Of a DNA stretch of 20,747 nucleotides, positions 8,103 to 17,999 are shown piece after piece (the stretch's first letter is position 1; each line of letters begins with the position of its first letter). This DNA comes from an uncultured Eubacteriales bacterium (lineage in GTDB: Bacteria > Bacillota_A > Clostridia > Lachnospirales > Cellulosilyticaceae). The DNA lies in contig USPX01000018.1 in NCBI GenBank assembly GCA_900556665.1, forward strand, positions 1 through 20,747, written 5' to 3'. Made by a program: the position numbers and the translations under genes. The notes under the pieces are model-generated. The model was given only the letters and a program-made list of their open reading frames with translations. It had not been told where the DNA came from and did not search any database.

Positions 8103-8141
8103 ATCCCCTTCCAATTGCACAAATGTAAATTAGAAGGGGAT
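8103..8141 (-). terminator. Terminator of greA-lysS
   Basis: The arms at 8103-8116 and 8128-8141 pair over 14 positions with a single C/A mismatch. The core is the G/C-rich ATCCCCTTC helix, the loop is 11 bases, and TTTTTATTAT follows on the minus strand. It lies 28 bases past the lysS stop codon. Confidence 0.88.
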
Positions 8142-8169
8142 ATATATATCATTTCTCTTAAAAAGTATA

Positions 8170-9714
<1,545 letters not shown>

Positions 9715-9724
9715 TTACGCTATC

Positions 9725-10198
9725 TTAGTTTGTGATGTCTAAGATTTTATATTTATCTACACCATCAGTAGTATCAACTTCGATTTCATCACCAACTTTG
9801 TGGTTAAGTAATGCCATACCTACTGGTGATTCATTAGAAATCTTACCATTTACTGGGTCAGCTTCTGTTGAACCAACGATAAGATATTCAATTTCTTCTT
9901 CAAAAGTATAATCATAAAGTTTAACTCTATAACCAGGTTTAACAACCTCAACTTTTTCTTCATTTTCAATAACGATTGCATTTTTAAGCATTGTTTCAAG
10001 TTCTACGATTCTAACTTCGATTTCTGCCTGTTCTTCTTTTGCTGCATCGTATTCTGCATTTTCAGAAAGGTCACCTTGAGCTCTTGCTTCTTTTAACTTT
10101 TCAGCAACGTCATTACGTCTAACTGTTTTTAAGTTCTCAAGTTCCCCCTCTAAAGTTTTAATCCCCTCATATGTGAGTAATACTTTTTTGCCAGCCAT
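9725..10198 (-). CDS. greA: Transcription elongation factor GreA
   Basis: GreA rescues backtracked RNA polymerase by stimulating cleavage of the nascent transcript. The 157-residue length is typical. Residues 1-75 form the antiparallel coiled coil, with the acidic tip in [14 protein letters not shown] (42-55; Asp43 and Glu46 at the catalytic tip positions). Residues about 80-157 form the FKBP-like C-terminal domain, including [18 protein letters not shown]. The ATG at 10198 has GGGAG 7 bases upstream. It is the first gene of a greA-lysS operon driven by a consensus promoter. Confidence 0.97.
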   Translation of the reverse strand: MAGKKVLLTYEGIKTLEGELENLKTVRRNDVAEKLKEARAQGDLSENAEYDAAKEEQAEIEVRIVELETMLKNAIVIENEEKVEVVKPGYRVKLYDYTFEEEIEYLIVGSTEADPVNGKISNESPVGMALLNHKVGDEIEVDTTDGVDKYKILDITN

Positions 10199-10287
10199 AT
10201 CTGTACTCCCTTTCTTAGCTTACTACTATATTTTATATTTTAGTTTTGTATAATTAGTGTAATAATAGTACATTTTTTAATTCAACA

Positions 10288-10317
10288 ATTATACCGTAAC
10301 TTCCTTGCTTTTGTCAA
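10288..10317 (-). promoter_or_regulatory. Consensus sigma-A promoter of greA-lysS
   Basis: On the minus strand, TTGACA (10312-10317) and TATAAT (10288-10293) are both perfect, separated by 18 bases. This is the best promoter in the window. Transcription would start near 10281, leaving a leader of about 80 bases with no obvious riboswitch. Confidence 0.88.
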
Positions 10318-10357
10318 CTTTAGAGCAATTTTTCACTTACTTTATAATATATGCCCT

Positions 10358-10395
10358 GTGTATATAGGTTGCCATGATTTTCAATCTATATACAC
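10358..10395. repeat. Inverted repeat between dusB and greA
   Basis: The arms at 10358-10371 and 10382-10395 are 14 bases long with one mismatch (a G·U pair in RNA), around a 10-base loop. It sits 40 bases upstream of the greA -35 box and about 80 bases past the dusB stop. On the minus strand no T-tract follows, so it is not a standard terminator for dusB; it may be a U-poor terminator, an mRNA 3'-end stabiliser or a protein site. Confidence 0.6.
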
Positions 10396-10472
10396 AAAGC
10401 TTTTTATAAGTATTTGTAAGTAAGTATTAGTTTATTTATATTTATAGTTTACCTATATTTTATATAAAATAC

Positions 10473-11447
10473 TTATGATAATTCTTTAAGTCTTGCATCA
10501 CAGTACTCTAACATACGTTTAACATCATCGTAAGTTTCTACTGATGTAAGTGAACGTCTAAGATCTGTAGCGCCATGTAAACCTTTTACATAAGATGTAA
10601 GGTGTGTACGCATTTCACGAATACCTACATATTCACCCTTGTATTCTACTAACATTTTTGCATGTCGTAAAATCACTTCTGCACGTTCTTCAAATGTTGG
10701 CTCTGGTAATAACTCACCTGTTTCTAAATAATGTACAGTTCTTTTGAAAATCCACGGATTACCTTGTGCGCCTCTTGCAATAAGTACTGCATCGCAGCCT
10801 GTTTGATCTATCATACGTTTAGCATCCTCAGGTGTTCTAATATCACCATTTCCTATAAGTGGAATACTAATATTTTGTTTTACTTCTTTAATGATATCCC
10901 AATCAGCAACCCCGCTATAAAATTGCTCTCTTGTTCTACCATGTAATGCAATAGCACTTGCACCTGCCTGCTCAATAATCTTAGCTACTTGCACAGCATT
11001 GATATTATCATCATCAAAGCCTTTTCTAATTTTAATTGTTAATGGTTTAGTAAGTGCATTTGCTACTGCATATACTATTTCCCCAATTAACTCTGGGTTT
11101 TTAAGTAGTGCTGAACCTTCTCCATTTTTAGTGATTTTAGGTGCAGGGCACCCCATATTAATATCAATGAAGTCTACAGCGCTTTGCTCTACTTGTTTCG
11201 CCATTTCACTTAAAATCTTAGGATCGCTCCCGAATAATTGTGCACCAATTGGGTGCTCTATTTCATCAATTGATAATAATTGATTTGTTTTACCATTTTC
11301 GTAAAGTAAGCCTTTTGCACTTACCATTTCAGTGGTCATCATCCCACAACCAAATTCTTTACAAATTATCCTAAACGGTAAATCTGTAATACCGGCCATA
11401 GGGGCTAAAAAAACGTTATTAGCCGTTTCTACGGTACCAAATTTCAT
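10473..11447 (-). CDS. dusB: tRNA-dihydrouridine synthase (DusB-like)
   Basis: A flavoenzyme that reduces specific uridines in tRNA to dihydrouridine. The 324-residue length suits the family. An FMN-binding TIM barrel is indicated by APMAGITDLPFR (15-26) and INMGCPAPKITKNGEGSALL, with the catalytic Cys100 in MGCPAPK. LHGRTREQFYSG and IPLIGNGDI are further FMN/tRNA-contact blocks, and a helical C-terminal domain follows. The ATG at 11447 lies 12 bases past the coaX stop, with AGGAT overlapping the end of coaX, so it is the last gene of the CoA operon. Its exact target position cannot be assigned from sequence; DusB is the usual name for the single Firmicutes-type enzyme. Confidence 0.93.
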   Translation of the reverse strand: MKFGTVETANNVFLAPMAGITDLPFRIICKEFGCGMMTTEMVSAKGLLYENGKTNQLLSIDEIEHPIGAQLFGSDPKILSEMAKQVEQSAVDFIDINMGCPAPKITKNGEGSALLKNPELIGEIVYAVANALTKPLTIKIRKGFDDDNINAVQVAKIIEQAGASAIALHGRTREQFYSGVADWDIIKEVKQNISIPLIGNGDIRTPEDAKRMIDQTGCDAVLIARGAQGNPWIFKRTVHYLETGELLPEPTFEERAEVILRHAKMLVEYKGEYVGIREMRTHLTSYVKGLHGATDLRRSLTSVETYDDVKRMLEYCDARLKELS

Positions 11448-11459
11448 TCTTGTATCATC

Positions 11460-12230
11460 CTATCTATTCTTTTCGTAAATTAACGCAAGTCCTTTTAAAG
11501 TTAATAAACCATCATACTTTTGAATTACATTAGTGCCATCTTGGATAACTTTTGCAAGTCCACCTGTTGCAATAACTTTTAGGTCATCACAACCCATAGC
11601 TTCCTTAGTTTTATTAACAATATATTCAACTTGCCCTATATATCCATATATAAGTCCTGATTGCATACTTGTTACTGTATTTTTGCAATCTAAAATACCT
11701 TTTGTACTTTTGATTTCCATATGTGGGAGCTGTGCTGCTCTCTGCCATAAAGCATCTGCACAAATTCTAATCCCCGGTGTAATAAGTCCACCAATGAATT
11801 CACCTTTGGCATTAACAATATCATAAGTAGTAGATGTGCCAAAGTCAATGGCCATACAAGGTCCACCATACATTTCATAGGCAGCTACACAGTTTACAAT
11901 TCGGTCTGCTCCTACTTCTCTTGGGTTATCTGTCTTAACTGCAAGTCCAGTTTTCACACCTGGTCCTACGACAAGTGGTTTATGATGTAGATATTTTTTA
12001 ATACTGTTATTTACAGAGTACATGATATCAGGTACTACAGAAGATATGATAACAGCTGTAATATCATTTACATGAATTTTTTTCTCTCTTAACATTTCAA
12101 CCATCATAATACCATATTCATCAGACGTACGTGGCGTTTGTGTTGTAAGTCTAAAACTTGTAATTAAGTCTAAACCTTTCATAACCCCTATTACTATATT
12201 AGTATTCCCTATATCTATGGCTAATAACAT
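11460..12230 (-). CDS. coaX: Type III pantothenate kinase CoaX
   Basis: This enzyme phosphorylates pantothenate, the first committed step of coenzyme A synthesis. I start it at the ATG at 12230 (256 residues, MLLAIDIGNTN), with AGAGG 7 bases upstream; the in-frame ATG at 12248 would add six residues before the conserved N-terminus. ASKHA-fold motifs are clear: phosphate-binding DIGNTN (6-11), pantothenate-site GADRIVN (107-113), DFGTSTTYD (129-137) and GGLITPGIRI (147-156). It follows coaBC by 100 bases and precedes dusB by 12. A CoA-insensitive, potassium-dependent enzyme is expected from the family. Confidence 0.96.
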   Translation of the reverse strand: MLLAIDIGNTNIVIGVMKGLDLITSFRLTTQTPRTSDEYGIMMVEMLREKKIHVNDITAVIISSVVPDIMYSVNNSIKKYLHHKPLVVGPGVKTGLAVKTDNPREVGADRIVNCVAAYEMYGGPCMAIDFGTSTTYDIVNAKGEFIGGLITPGIRICADALWQRAAQLPHMEIKSTKGILDCKNTVTSMQSGLIYGYIGQVEYIVNKTKEAMGCDDLKVIATGGLAKVIQDGTNVIQKYDGLLTLKGLALIYEKNR

Positions 12231-12280
12231 CTTTCTACCTCTTTTCATTTCTTCTTATGTTATTGTAAAAGGTTCAAAGA

Positions 12281-12326
12281 AAGCAGGGCTAGATTAAGGA
12301 TACTCCTTTTAACCTTGCACCTGCTT
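12281..12326 (-). terminator. Weak hairpin between coaBC and coaX
   Basis: AAGCAGG (12281-12287) pairs with CCTGCTT (12320-12326), with a further inner helix formed by TTAAGG and CCTTTTAA. On the minus strand it is followed only by TCTTTG, a poor T-tract. It may attenuate transcription partially or protect the mRNA. I rate it as an intra-operon hairpin rather than a full stop. Confidence 0.35.
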
Positions 12327-12330
12327 ACAA

Positions 12331-13542
12331 TTATTTAAAATAACATTTTACTTTATCTAATATAGCATCGCCAAGCGCATGCTTTGACATTTGCCCTGTT
12401 TCTGTAATCTGTCCATTTGCTTCGATAATTGTAGCGATATTTGTGTCGCCTTTAAATCCTGCACCTTGTTTTGCAATATTATTGGCAACTATAAAATCTA
12501 AATGCTTCTTTGCAATCTTCTGCATTGCATATTCTACCACATTATCTGTTTCTGCCGCAAACCCTACAAGCACTTGATGCGATTTTATTTCACCAAGACT
12601 TTGTAAAATATCTGGATTTCTTACAAGTTCTAAAGTCATATCATCTAAGCCAGACTTTTTAACCTTATGCTGACTTTCCACCCTAGGTCTATAATCTGCA
12701 ACAGCCGCAGCCTTTATAACTACATCCGACCAGTCAAAATATTCATGTACGGCAGCATACATATCTCTAGCACTATTTACAGAAATCACCTTGACACCTT
12801 CTGGCGGTTTGATTTGTACTGGGCCTGAAACTAATACTACTTCTGCTCCTCTTTTGGCTGCGCGCTCTGCTATAGCATAACCTTGTTTACCGGAAGAGTG
12901 ATTTGTAATATACCTAAATGGGTCAATCGCTTCTACTGTTGGTCCTGCTGTTACAAGAATATGTTTACCTTTTAAATCTTCATTCACTGCTTCTTGTACT
13001 AAAGTTTCTTCTAATGTTTTTTCTATAAATTCTACGATTTCATCAGGAGATGCAAGCTTTCCAGAACCTACATCACCGCAAGCTAACATTCCTGATACTG
13101 GTTCTATAAATAAATATCCTTTTGATTTTAAATACGCTATATTTTCTTGTACAATCTCATTTTCATACATAGCCGTATTCATAGCAGGAGCTATTACAAC
13201 AGGGCATTTAGCTGCCATTACTGTCGTTGTAAGCATATCATCTGCAATGCCATGGGCAATTTTACCAATAACATTAGCTGTTGCTGGTGCAATCAGCATG
13301 ATATCAGCTCTCTTAGCTAAAGCAATATGTTCAACATCCCACTTATGTGGTCTTTCAAAAGTATCTGTTACAACATAATTATTTGAAATGGTTTGAAATG
13401 CCATAGGCTGTACAAATTCACAGGCATTTTTAGTCATTATTGTATTCATTTCATAGCCTAACTTTCTAAGCTTGCTTTCTACATCTAATATTTTGTAAGC
13501 AGCAATCCCACCAGTTACACCAATTAAAACATGTTTTTTCAT
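12331..13542 (-). CDS. coaBC: Bifunctional CoaBC (phosphopantothenoylcysteine synthetase/decarboxylase)
   Basis: This enzyme joins cysteine to phosphopantothenate and then decarboxylates the product to phosphopantetheine, two successive steps of CoA synthesis. It has 403 residues, the normal length. The N-terminal flavoprotein (CoaC) half has GGIAAYK (11-17), the active-site His72 in EHIALAKRAD, the PAMNTAMY motif (119-126) and Cys155 in GMLACGDVG. The C-terminal CoaB half starts near residue 192, with ILVTAGPTVEAIDPFRYITN and SSGKQG for nucleotide binding, then AAVADYRP and KVKKSG. Its ATG directly abuts the TAG of the upstream transporter gene, so its ribosome site (AAAGGA) lies inside that gene and the two are probably coupled. 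Confidence 0.97.
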   Translation of the reverse strand: MKKHVLIGVTGGIAAYKILDVESKLRKLGYEMNTIMTKNACEFVQPMAFQTISNNYVVTDTFERPHKWDVEHIALAKRADIMLIAPATANVIGKIAHGIADDMLTTTVMAAKCPVVIAPAMNTAMYENEIVQENIAYLKSKGYLFIEPVSGMLACGDVGSGKLASPDEIVEFIEKTLEETLVQEAVNEDLKGKHILVTAGPTVEAIDPFRYITNHSSGKQGYAIAERAAKRGAEVVLVSGPVQIKPPEGVKVISVNSARDMYAAVHEYFDWSDVVIKAAAVADYRPRVESQHKVKKSGLDDMTLELVRNPDILQSLGEIKSHQVLVGFAAETDNVVEYAMQKIAKKHLDFIVANNIAKQGAGFKGDTNIATIIEANGQITETGQMSKHALGDAILDKVKCYFK

Positions 13543-14190
13543 CTATGCTCTTCCTTTATTTACACGGGCTGTATTAAATCTAAAAATCATATTAAGTGGC
13601 TTACATAGAGCTGGTACAATAATCGCCGCACCAATTGCCTCTGGCACGCCATTTGTTCCTACGATTGCCATAATCGCACCAAATAGTGCACTAAAAGGTA
13701 TCTCCTTTGCAGCAGCATACTGCTCGCCAAATAATATATAAATACTTCCCATTACTAAAATTGTATTCGTTAAAGCACCTACTAAACCAGCTACACTATA
13801 TGCCACCATTCTACTCTTATCAAACTTACAAACAAACTTATAACTATAGTATGCTGTTAAACCAATAAGTACACGTGGTACAATAGCTACAAATAAACTT
13901 GCAAAATTACCAGTATTTTCTCCCACTGTTATAAAAGGTGAAAATACAAAAGAAGTAACTCCTGGTTGCACTGTGTTCATTACAATTGACATGATCCCAA
14001 ATGACAATCCTAAAATCATTCCTTCTATAGGCCCTAACAATACAGCCCCTATAATAACAGGAATATGTAAAATGGTTGCCTTTATAAATGGAAGTGGTAT
14101 AAGTCCTATATTTGCCATAGTAAGCACTACTTGAATGGCAATAAGTACACCTAATAAAGTCAATGTTTTTGTGTTTCTAGTCGTATTCAT
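13543..14190 (-). CDS. panT: ECF transporter substrate-binding (S) component, probably pantothenate PanT
   Basis: A 215-residue integral membrane protein with about six hydrophobic segments, the size and pattern of an ECF S component. The N-terminus (TKTLTLLGVLIAIQVVLTM) resembles the helix that contacts the shared EcfT subunit. It would work with the shared energising module EcfA1-EcfA2-EcfT, which is not in this window. Pantothenate specificity is inferred from position: its stop codon touches the start of coaBC, and coaX follows, so uptake and the first three metabolic steps share one operon. The ATG at 14190 has AGGAGG 5 bases upstream. The family is well supported; the substrate is inferred from context only. 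Confidence 0.82.
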   Translation of the reverse strand: MNTTRNTKTLTLLGVLIAIQVVLTMANIGLIPLPFIKATILHIPVIIGAVLLGPIEGMILGLSFGIMSIVMNTVQPGVTSFVFSPFITVGENTGNFASLFVAIVPRVLIGLTAYYSYKFVCKFDKSRMVAYSVAGLVGALTNTILVMGSIYILFGEQYAAAKEIPFSALFGAIMAIVGTNGVPEAIGAAIIVPALCKPLNMIFRFNTARVNKGRA

Positions 14191-14277
14191 TTTTTCCTCC
14201 TAGCTGTCGCTCAATTTAATAGAAGTTCTAATAGATAGAATTCTCTTTTGATGCAACGCTTATTTTTAACAGCCTAA

Positions 14278-14286
14278 ATTATATCA
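14278..14286 (-). promoter_or_regulatory. Extended -10 promoter of the panT-coaBC-coaX-dusB operon
   Basis: On the minus strand this reads TGATATAAT, a perfect -10 with a TGn extension. No good -35 box is visible. The implied start is near 14271, giving a leader of about 80 bases. There is no clear terminator in the 14191-14349 gap, so some read-through from the upstream gene is possible. Confidence 0.5.
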
Positions 14287-14349
14287 CAATCTTTTAAACT
14301 AGTATATAATTATACTTTAATTCCAATATATCTTCTTAAGTACTTTTTA

Positions 14350-14790
14350 TTAATCTTCTAATAAAACTTGTACAAATTGACGGTATTCTTCACCATGTTT
14401 TGTAACAACTGCTTCGATAATTTCAGCAGGTGTTTTTTTCTCACTTTGAAGTAATAATACATCTCTCATAATCATACCGTTTGGTGTGTGATAAATCATA
14501 TACCACATTTTAATTGATTTAAATGTTTCAGCTTCTTCTTGTTGAAGTTTTTTGATTTCAAGACTTGCACCGATATCATCATAGAACATAGGGTCTTGTT
14601 GCATTTCTTCAATGAAAAGCTCTCCATTCTCATAAAAACCAATAGAAATAATACAGTTGGTTTTTTCTGCAATTACCCCCAACTTAGCACGAAGTGTTTC
14701 TACAATACTTTCTGGTAAATCCTTATATTTTTCATTTAAATAATATTTGTGTACATATGGTGACACTGATATTAATACATGCTTTTCCAT
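14350..14790 (-). CDS. Conserved small protein resembling DUF6145
   Basis: A soluble 146-residue protein with no signal peptide or membrane segment. I start it at the ATG at 14790 (MEKHVLISVSPYVHKYYLN), with AGGAG 8 bases upstream; an in-frame ATG at 14829 adds 13 residues and lacks a good site. The N-terminal KYYLNEKYKDLPESI pattern, the following beta-rich section (CIISIGFYENGELFIEE) and the DDIGASLEIKKLQQEEAETFKSI helix match what I remember of DUF6145, a family typical of Lachnospiraceae; I could not verify this. Function is unknown. It lies 61 bases after birA and before the CoA operon, probably read through from birA. Confidence 0.8.
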   Translation of the reverse strand: MEKHVLISVSPYVHKYYLNEKYKDLPESIVETLRAKLGVIAEKTNCIISIGFYENGELFIEEMQQDPMFYDDIGASLEIKKLQQEEAETFKSIKMWYMIYHTPNGMIMRDVLLLQSEKKTPAEIIEAVVTKHGEEYRQFVQVLLED

Positions 14791-14851
14791 TTTTAATTCT
14801 CCTTTTGTCTTTCCTATAATTGTCTTCATACGGTCTTAATTTATATGTCAC

Positions 14852-15898
14852 TTATATTTCATACTTTAAGTCCATATATATCCTATTTATTATAATATAT
14901 CCATTCTTAATTTGCTTATAATTTTTTAATCTAAAAGTGCCACGTACAGATACTTCACCGGTGAAAATACGCTTTTCCTCACCCACTTCAGTTCTAACTA
15001 CAAGACTTCCATCTGCAAGCACATCTAAGGGCTCTGCAATATATTCATTGACACTATCTATTATTTTTACCTTATCATCAAGTGTTATACAGTATCTTTT
15101 ATAAGCAGGTAGCATCAATTCTAAAGTAGTATTTTCTTTATATGCCATATAATATGGTTCGAACTTATCAAAGAATACGCCTATAATCTTTCCTCTTTGA
15201 TATTCCTGCCCACCTTGTAACTTCAAAGAAGTTGCATATGGTAACTCTTCTGGAAACTCAGTTTGATTGACATTTACACCAATCCCCACAACTACATAAT
15301 TCACACAGTCAATTTCTGCACTCATCTCTGTTAAAATGCCACATACTTTCTTACCATTTACAACAATATCGTTAGGCCATTTAATTTTAGCCTCTAAACC
15401 TGTTACTTCTCTAATAGCTTCACACATTGCAAGCCCTGCAATAAGTGTTATCTGGCTAGCTTTCTCTGGTTTTATTCTTGGGCGTAATAACACACTCATA
15501 AAAATATTATTACCACTTGGTGAATTCCATACCCTTCCTAATCTTCCCTTACCAGCAGTTTGTTTGTCAGCAACAACAGTCACACCTTCTGCTTCTCCTG
15601 TACGTGCTAACTTCTTAACCTCTTCATTAGTAGAATCTATCTCACTAAAATAATGCATATTCCTTCCTAAGCACTGAGTTTTTATAATAGATTGCACTTC
15701 CTCTTTTGTAATTATATTAGGTATTTGCGTAAGCTTATATCCTTTCTTAGTGCTAGATTCAATCATATATCCTTCTTCTTTGAGCTTATTTATAATCTTC
15801 CAGATACTAGCCCTTGTGACACCTAATTTCTTACTAATCTGCTCTCCAGATACATAATCATTTTGCTCTTTTAGATACTTTAAAACCTCTTCTTTCAT
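14852..15898 (-). CDS. birA: BirA, biotin-protein ligase and biotin operon repressor
   Basis: This enzyme activates biotin with ATP and transfers it to carrier proteins; the N-terminal winged helix (residues 1-60, with GEQISKKLGVTRASIWKIINKL) makes it also a biotin-responsive repressor. The catalytic domain has the biotinyl-AMP loop at GKGRLGRVW (116-124), KWPNDI (173-178) with the active Lys, GILTEM and VVVGIGVNVN. The C-terminal SH3-like domain ends with FTGEVSVRG (312-320). Most relatives stop a few residues later; here 28 more residues follow, rich in Lys, Ile, Asn and Tyr and not obviously domain-like. The ATG at 15898 has GGGGAG 8 bases upstream. At 348 residues it is somewhat longer than usual. 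Confidence 0.93.
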   Translation of the reverse strand: MKEEVLKYLKEQNDYVSGEQISKKLGVTRASIWKIINKLKEEGYMIESSTKKGYKLTQIPNIITKEEVQSIIKTQCLGRNMHYFSEIDSTNEEVKKLARTGEAEGVTVVADKQTAGKGRLGRVWNSPSGNNIFMSVLLRPRIKPEKASQITLIAGLAMCEAIREVTGLEAKIKWPNDIVVNGKKVCGILTEMSAEIDCVNYVVVGIGVNVNQTEFPEELPYATSLKLQGGQEYQRGKIIGVFFDKFEPYYMAYKENTTLELMLPAYKRYCITLDDKVKIIDSVNEYIAEPLDVLADGSLVVRTEVGEEKRIFTGEVSVRGTFRLKNYKQIKNGYIIINRIYMDLKYEI

Positions 15899-15939
15899 GT
15901 ACTTATCTCCCCATATCGTAAGTTTAAATTTATTAATTT

Positions 15940-15948
15940 ATTCTACCA
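15940..15948 (-). promoter_or_regulatory. Possible extended -10 promoter of birA
   Basis: On the minus strand this reads TGGTAGAAT, one mismatch from consensus with the TGn extension. It lies between the ftsH terminator and the birA start. There is no convincing -35 box, and that position falls in the terminator stem. Confidence 0.35.
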
Positions 15949-15954
15949 TAAAAC

Positions 15955-15983
15955 AAAAAGCCGAAAATAAATTTCGGCTTTTT
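15955..15983. terminator. Bidirectional terminator after ftsH
   Basis: The arms at 15955-15966 and 15972-15983 form a perfect 12-base stem (AAAAAGCCGAAA paired with its complement) with a 5-base loop and T-tracts on both strands. It starts 18 bases past the ftsH stop. Confidence 0.93.
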
Positions 15984-16001
15984 GACTTTTATTATATTTT
16001 A

Positions 16002-17963
16002 CTATACTTCATCTGAGTTCTGAAAAGCATTATCAATAGTATTAAGAGTTTCTTCTTTTGAATCAAGAACTTTACCCTCTTTTTCTACCTCGTCAATAGA
16101 TTCAAAAATATTAAATTCAGCAACATTTTCTTCGTCTATTTCTTCGCCTTTCATAATCTTTCTAAACTCTTGACCAGTAAGTTTTTCTTTTTTCATTAAG
16201 ATTTGTGACGCTCTATGAAGTACATCCATATGATCTTGTAAAAGTTTTTTAGCCTGTTCATAGCACTCTTCAATGATTTCACCTACTACTGTATCAATTT
16301 CAGTAGCTAAAGCTTCACCATAGTTACGTGTATGATTGTAATCTCTACCTAAGAATGGTTCTGAATGCTCATCACCATATTTAATAGGACCAAGACGGCT
16401 CATACCATATGTTGTAACCATATCTCTTGCAAGTTGTGTTGCACGTTGAATATCATTAGAAGCACCTGTTGTAATATCATCTAACACTAATTCTTCTGCT
16501 GCACGACCACCTAAGAATACAATAATGTGTTGTAACATTTTTTTCTTAGTATAGAAATTATCTTCTCCATTAAGTTGCATTGTGTATCCACCTGCACGGC
16601 CTACTGGAATAATAGAAATTGTATGAACTGGTTCCATTTCATCTAATAATTCACTTGTAAGCGCATGCCCAACTTCATGGTATGCTGTAAGTTTTCTTTC
16701 AGCCTCTGTGATAATGTGGCTTTTCTTTTCTGTACCCATTGTAATTTTAATGAGTGCTTTTTGTACTTCTTCCATATCAATGGCACGTTTATTGTGACGT
16801 GCTGTAAGAAGTGCTGATTCATTCATAAGGTTTGCAAGATCTGCACCAGTGAATCCTGATGTTGTTTTAGCAATAACATCGATATCAATATCTTCACTAA
16901 GTGGTTTACCTTTTGAATGTACTTTTAAAATAGCTTTACGACCTGTAATATCTGGTCTATCTACTGTTACTTGTCTATCAAAACGTCCTGGTCTAAGAAG
17001 CGCTGGGTCAAGTACGTCCGCACGGTTTGTAGCCGCCATAACGATAACCCCTTCATTTGCTCCGAAACCATCCATCTCAACTAAGAGTTGATTAAGTGTT
17101 TGTTCTCTTTCATCGTGGCCACCGCCAAGTCCAGCACCACGTTTGCGTCCTACAGCATCGATTTCATCGATGAATACGATACAAGGTGCATTTTTCTTAG
17201 CTTGTTCGAATAAGTCTCTTACACGAGAAGCACCTACACCAACGAACATCTCAACAAAATCCGAACCTGAAATACTAAAGAATGGTACCCCAGCTTCACC
17301 TGCAATAGCCTTAGCTAAAAGTGTTTTACCTGTTCCAGGAGGTCCAACTAAAAGAATTCCTTTTGGAATCTTAGCACCTACTTGTACATAACGGTTTTGA
17401 TTTTTAAGGAAGTCTACAATTTCTGCAACTTCTTCTTTTTCTTCATCTAAACCTGCTACATCTTTAAATGTAACATTACCTTTATCATCAATTGTCATCT
17501 TCGCACGACTCTTACCAAATGACATAATACGGCCACCGCCGCCACCGCCACCTTGCATTTGTTGTACAAAGAATACCATAATGAAAATAAACATTCCTAC
17601 GATAAGTACGATTTGTAAGATTGGTAACCACATATTTGCTTGTACTGCACGAGTTACAAACGTGAATTGTGCTCTTACCTCTGGTGATAAACTTAAATAA
17701 TAAGTACTAAATGCATTTTGAGGTGCCTCAACAGTTGATTTATTATTTTCTTTATCAATTACAATAAATTCTCCTAAGTCACCATCTGATACAACTTGCT
17801 CAATGCTCTTGATTTGTCCATTTTCAATAGCTGTTAACATTTCACTATAAGACATTGTCTTAGTTGTGCTATTTATATCTCTACTTGTGCCATAGAAGAT
17901 AAACATCATCAGCACTACTAATAATAATAAATATATATAAGTGCCTTTAAATTTTTTCTTCAC
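16002..17963 (-). CDS. ftsH: ATP-dependent zinc metalloprotease FtsH
   Basis: A membrane-bound AAA+ protease that degrades damaged or short-lived membrane and cytosolic proteins. It has 653 residues, close to the usual length. Two membrane segments (about 9-24 and 113-133) flank an extracellular domain. After a Gly run (138-144) comes the AAA module, with Walker A GPPGTGKT (207-214), Walker B VFIDEIDA (263-270) and the second region of homology [20 protein letters not shown] (311-330). The zinc motif HEVGH is at 429-433. The start is GTG at 17963, supported by AAAGGAGG with 9 bases of spacing. It follows hpt by 36 bases, and the spoIIE-tilS-hpt-ftsH order is well known in Firmicutes. The acidic C-terminus is poorly conserved in the family. 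Confidence 0.98.
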   Translation of the reverse strand: MKKKFKGTYIYLLLLVVLMMFIFYGTSRDINSTTKTMSYSEMLTAIENGQIKSIEQVVSDGDLGEFIVIDKENNKSTVEAPQNAFSTYYLSLSPEVRAQFTFVTRAVQANMWLPILQIVLIVGMFIFIMVFFVQQMQGGGGGGGRIMSFGKSRAKMTIDDKGNVTFKDVAGLDEEKEEVAEIVDFLKNQNRYVQVGAKIPKGILLVGPPGTGKTLLAKAIAGEAGVPFFSISGSDFVEMFVGVGASRVRDLFEQAKKNAPCIVFIDEIDAVGRKRGAGLGGGHDEREQTLNQLLVEMDGFGANEGVIVMAATNRADVLDPALLRPGRFDRQVTVDRPDITGRKAILKVHSKGKPLSEDIDIDVIAKTTSGFTGADLANLMNESALLTARHNKRAIDMEEVQKALIKITMGTEKKSHIITEAERKLTAYHEVGHALTSELLDEMEPVHTISIIPVGRAGGYTMQLNGEDNFYTKKKMLQHIIVFLGGRAAEELVLDDITTGASNDIQRATQLARDMVTTYGMSRLGPIKYGDEHSEPFLGRDYNHTRNYGEALATEIDTVVGEIIEECYEQAKKLLQDHMDVLHRASQILMKKEKLTGQEFRKIMKGEEIDEENVAEFNIFESIDEVEKEGKVLDSKEETLNTIDNAFQNSDEV

Positions 17964-17999
17964 TCGTAAATTCCTCCTTTCTCTTCCCTTCTTTTATAT

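Noticed and set aside
10199..10287. A possible T-box or lysine riboswitch ahead of greA-lysS.
   Set aside because: The leader is only about 80 bases and I see neither a T-box sequence nor a specifier hairpin with a terminator; no room for an L-box.
11690..11878. A 62-codon minus-strand frame inside coaX.
   Set aside because: It lies wholly within the clear coaX reading frame, has no ribosome site and encodes nothing recognisable.
14191..14349. A BirA operator or vitamin riboswitch ahead of panT.
   Set aside because: No paired TTGT-like and ACAA-like half-sites spaced as in biotin operators and no recognisable riboswitch fold; only an extended -10 promoter is visible.
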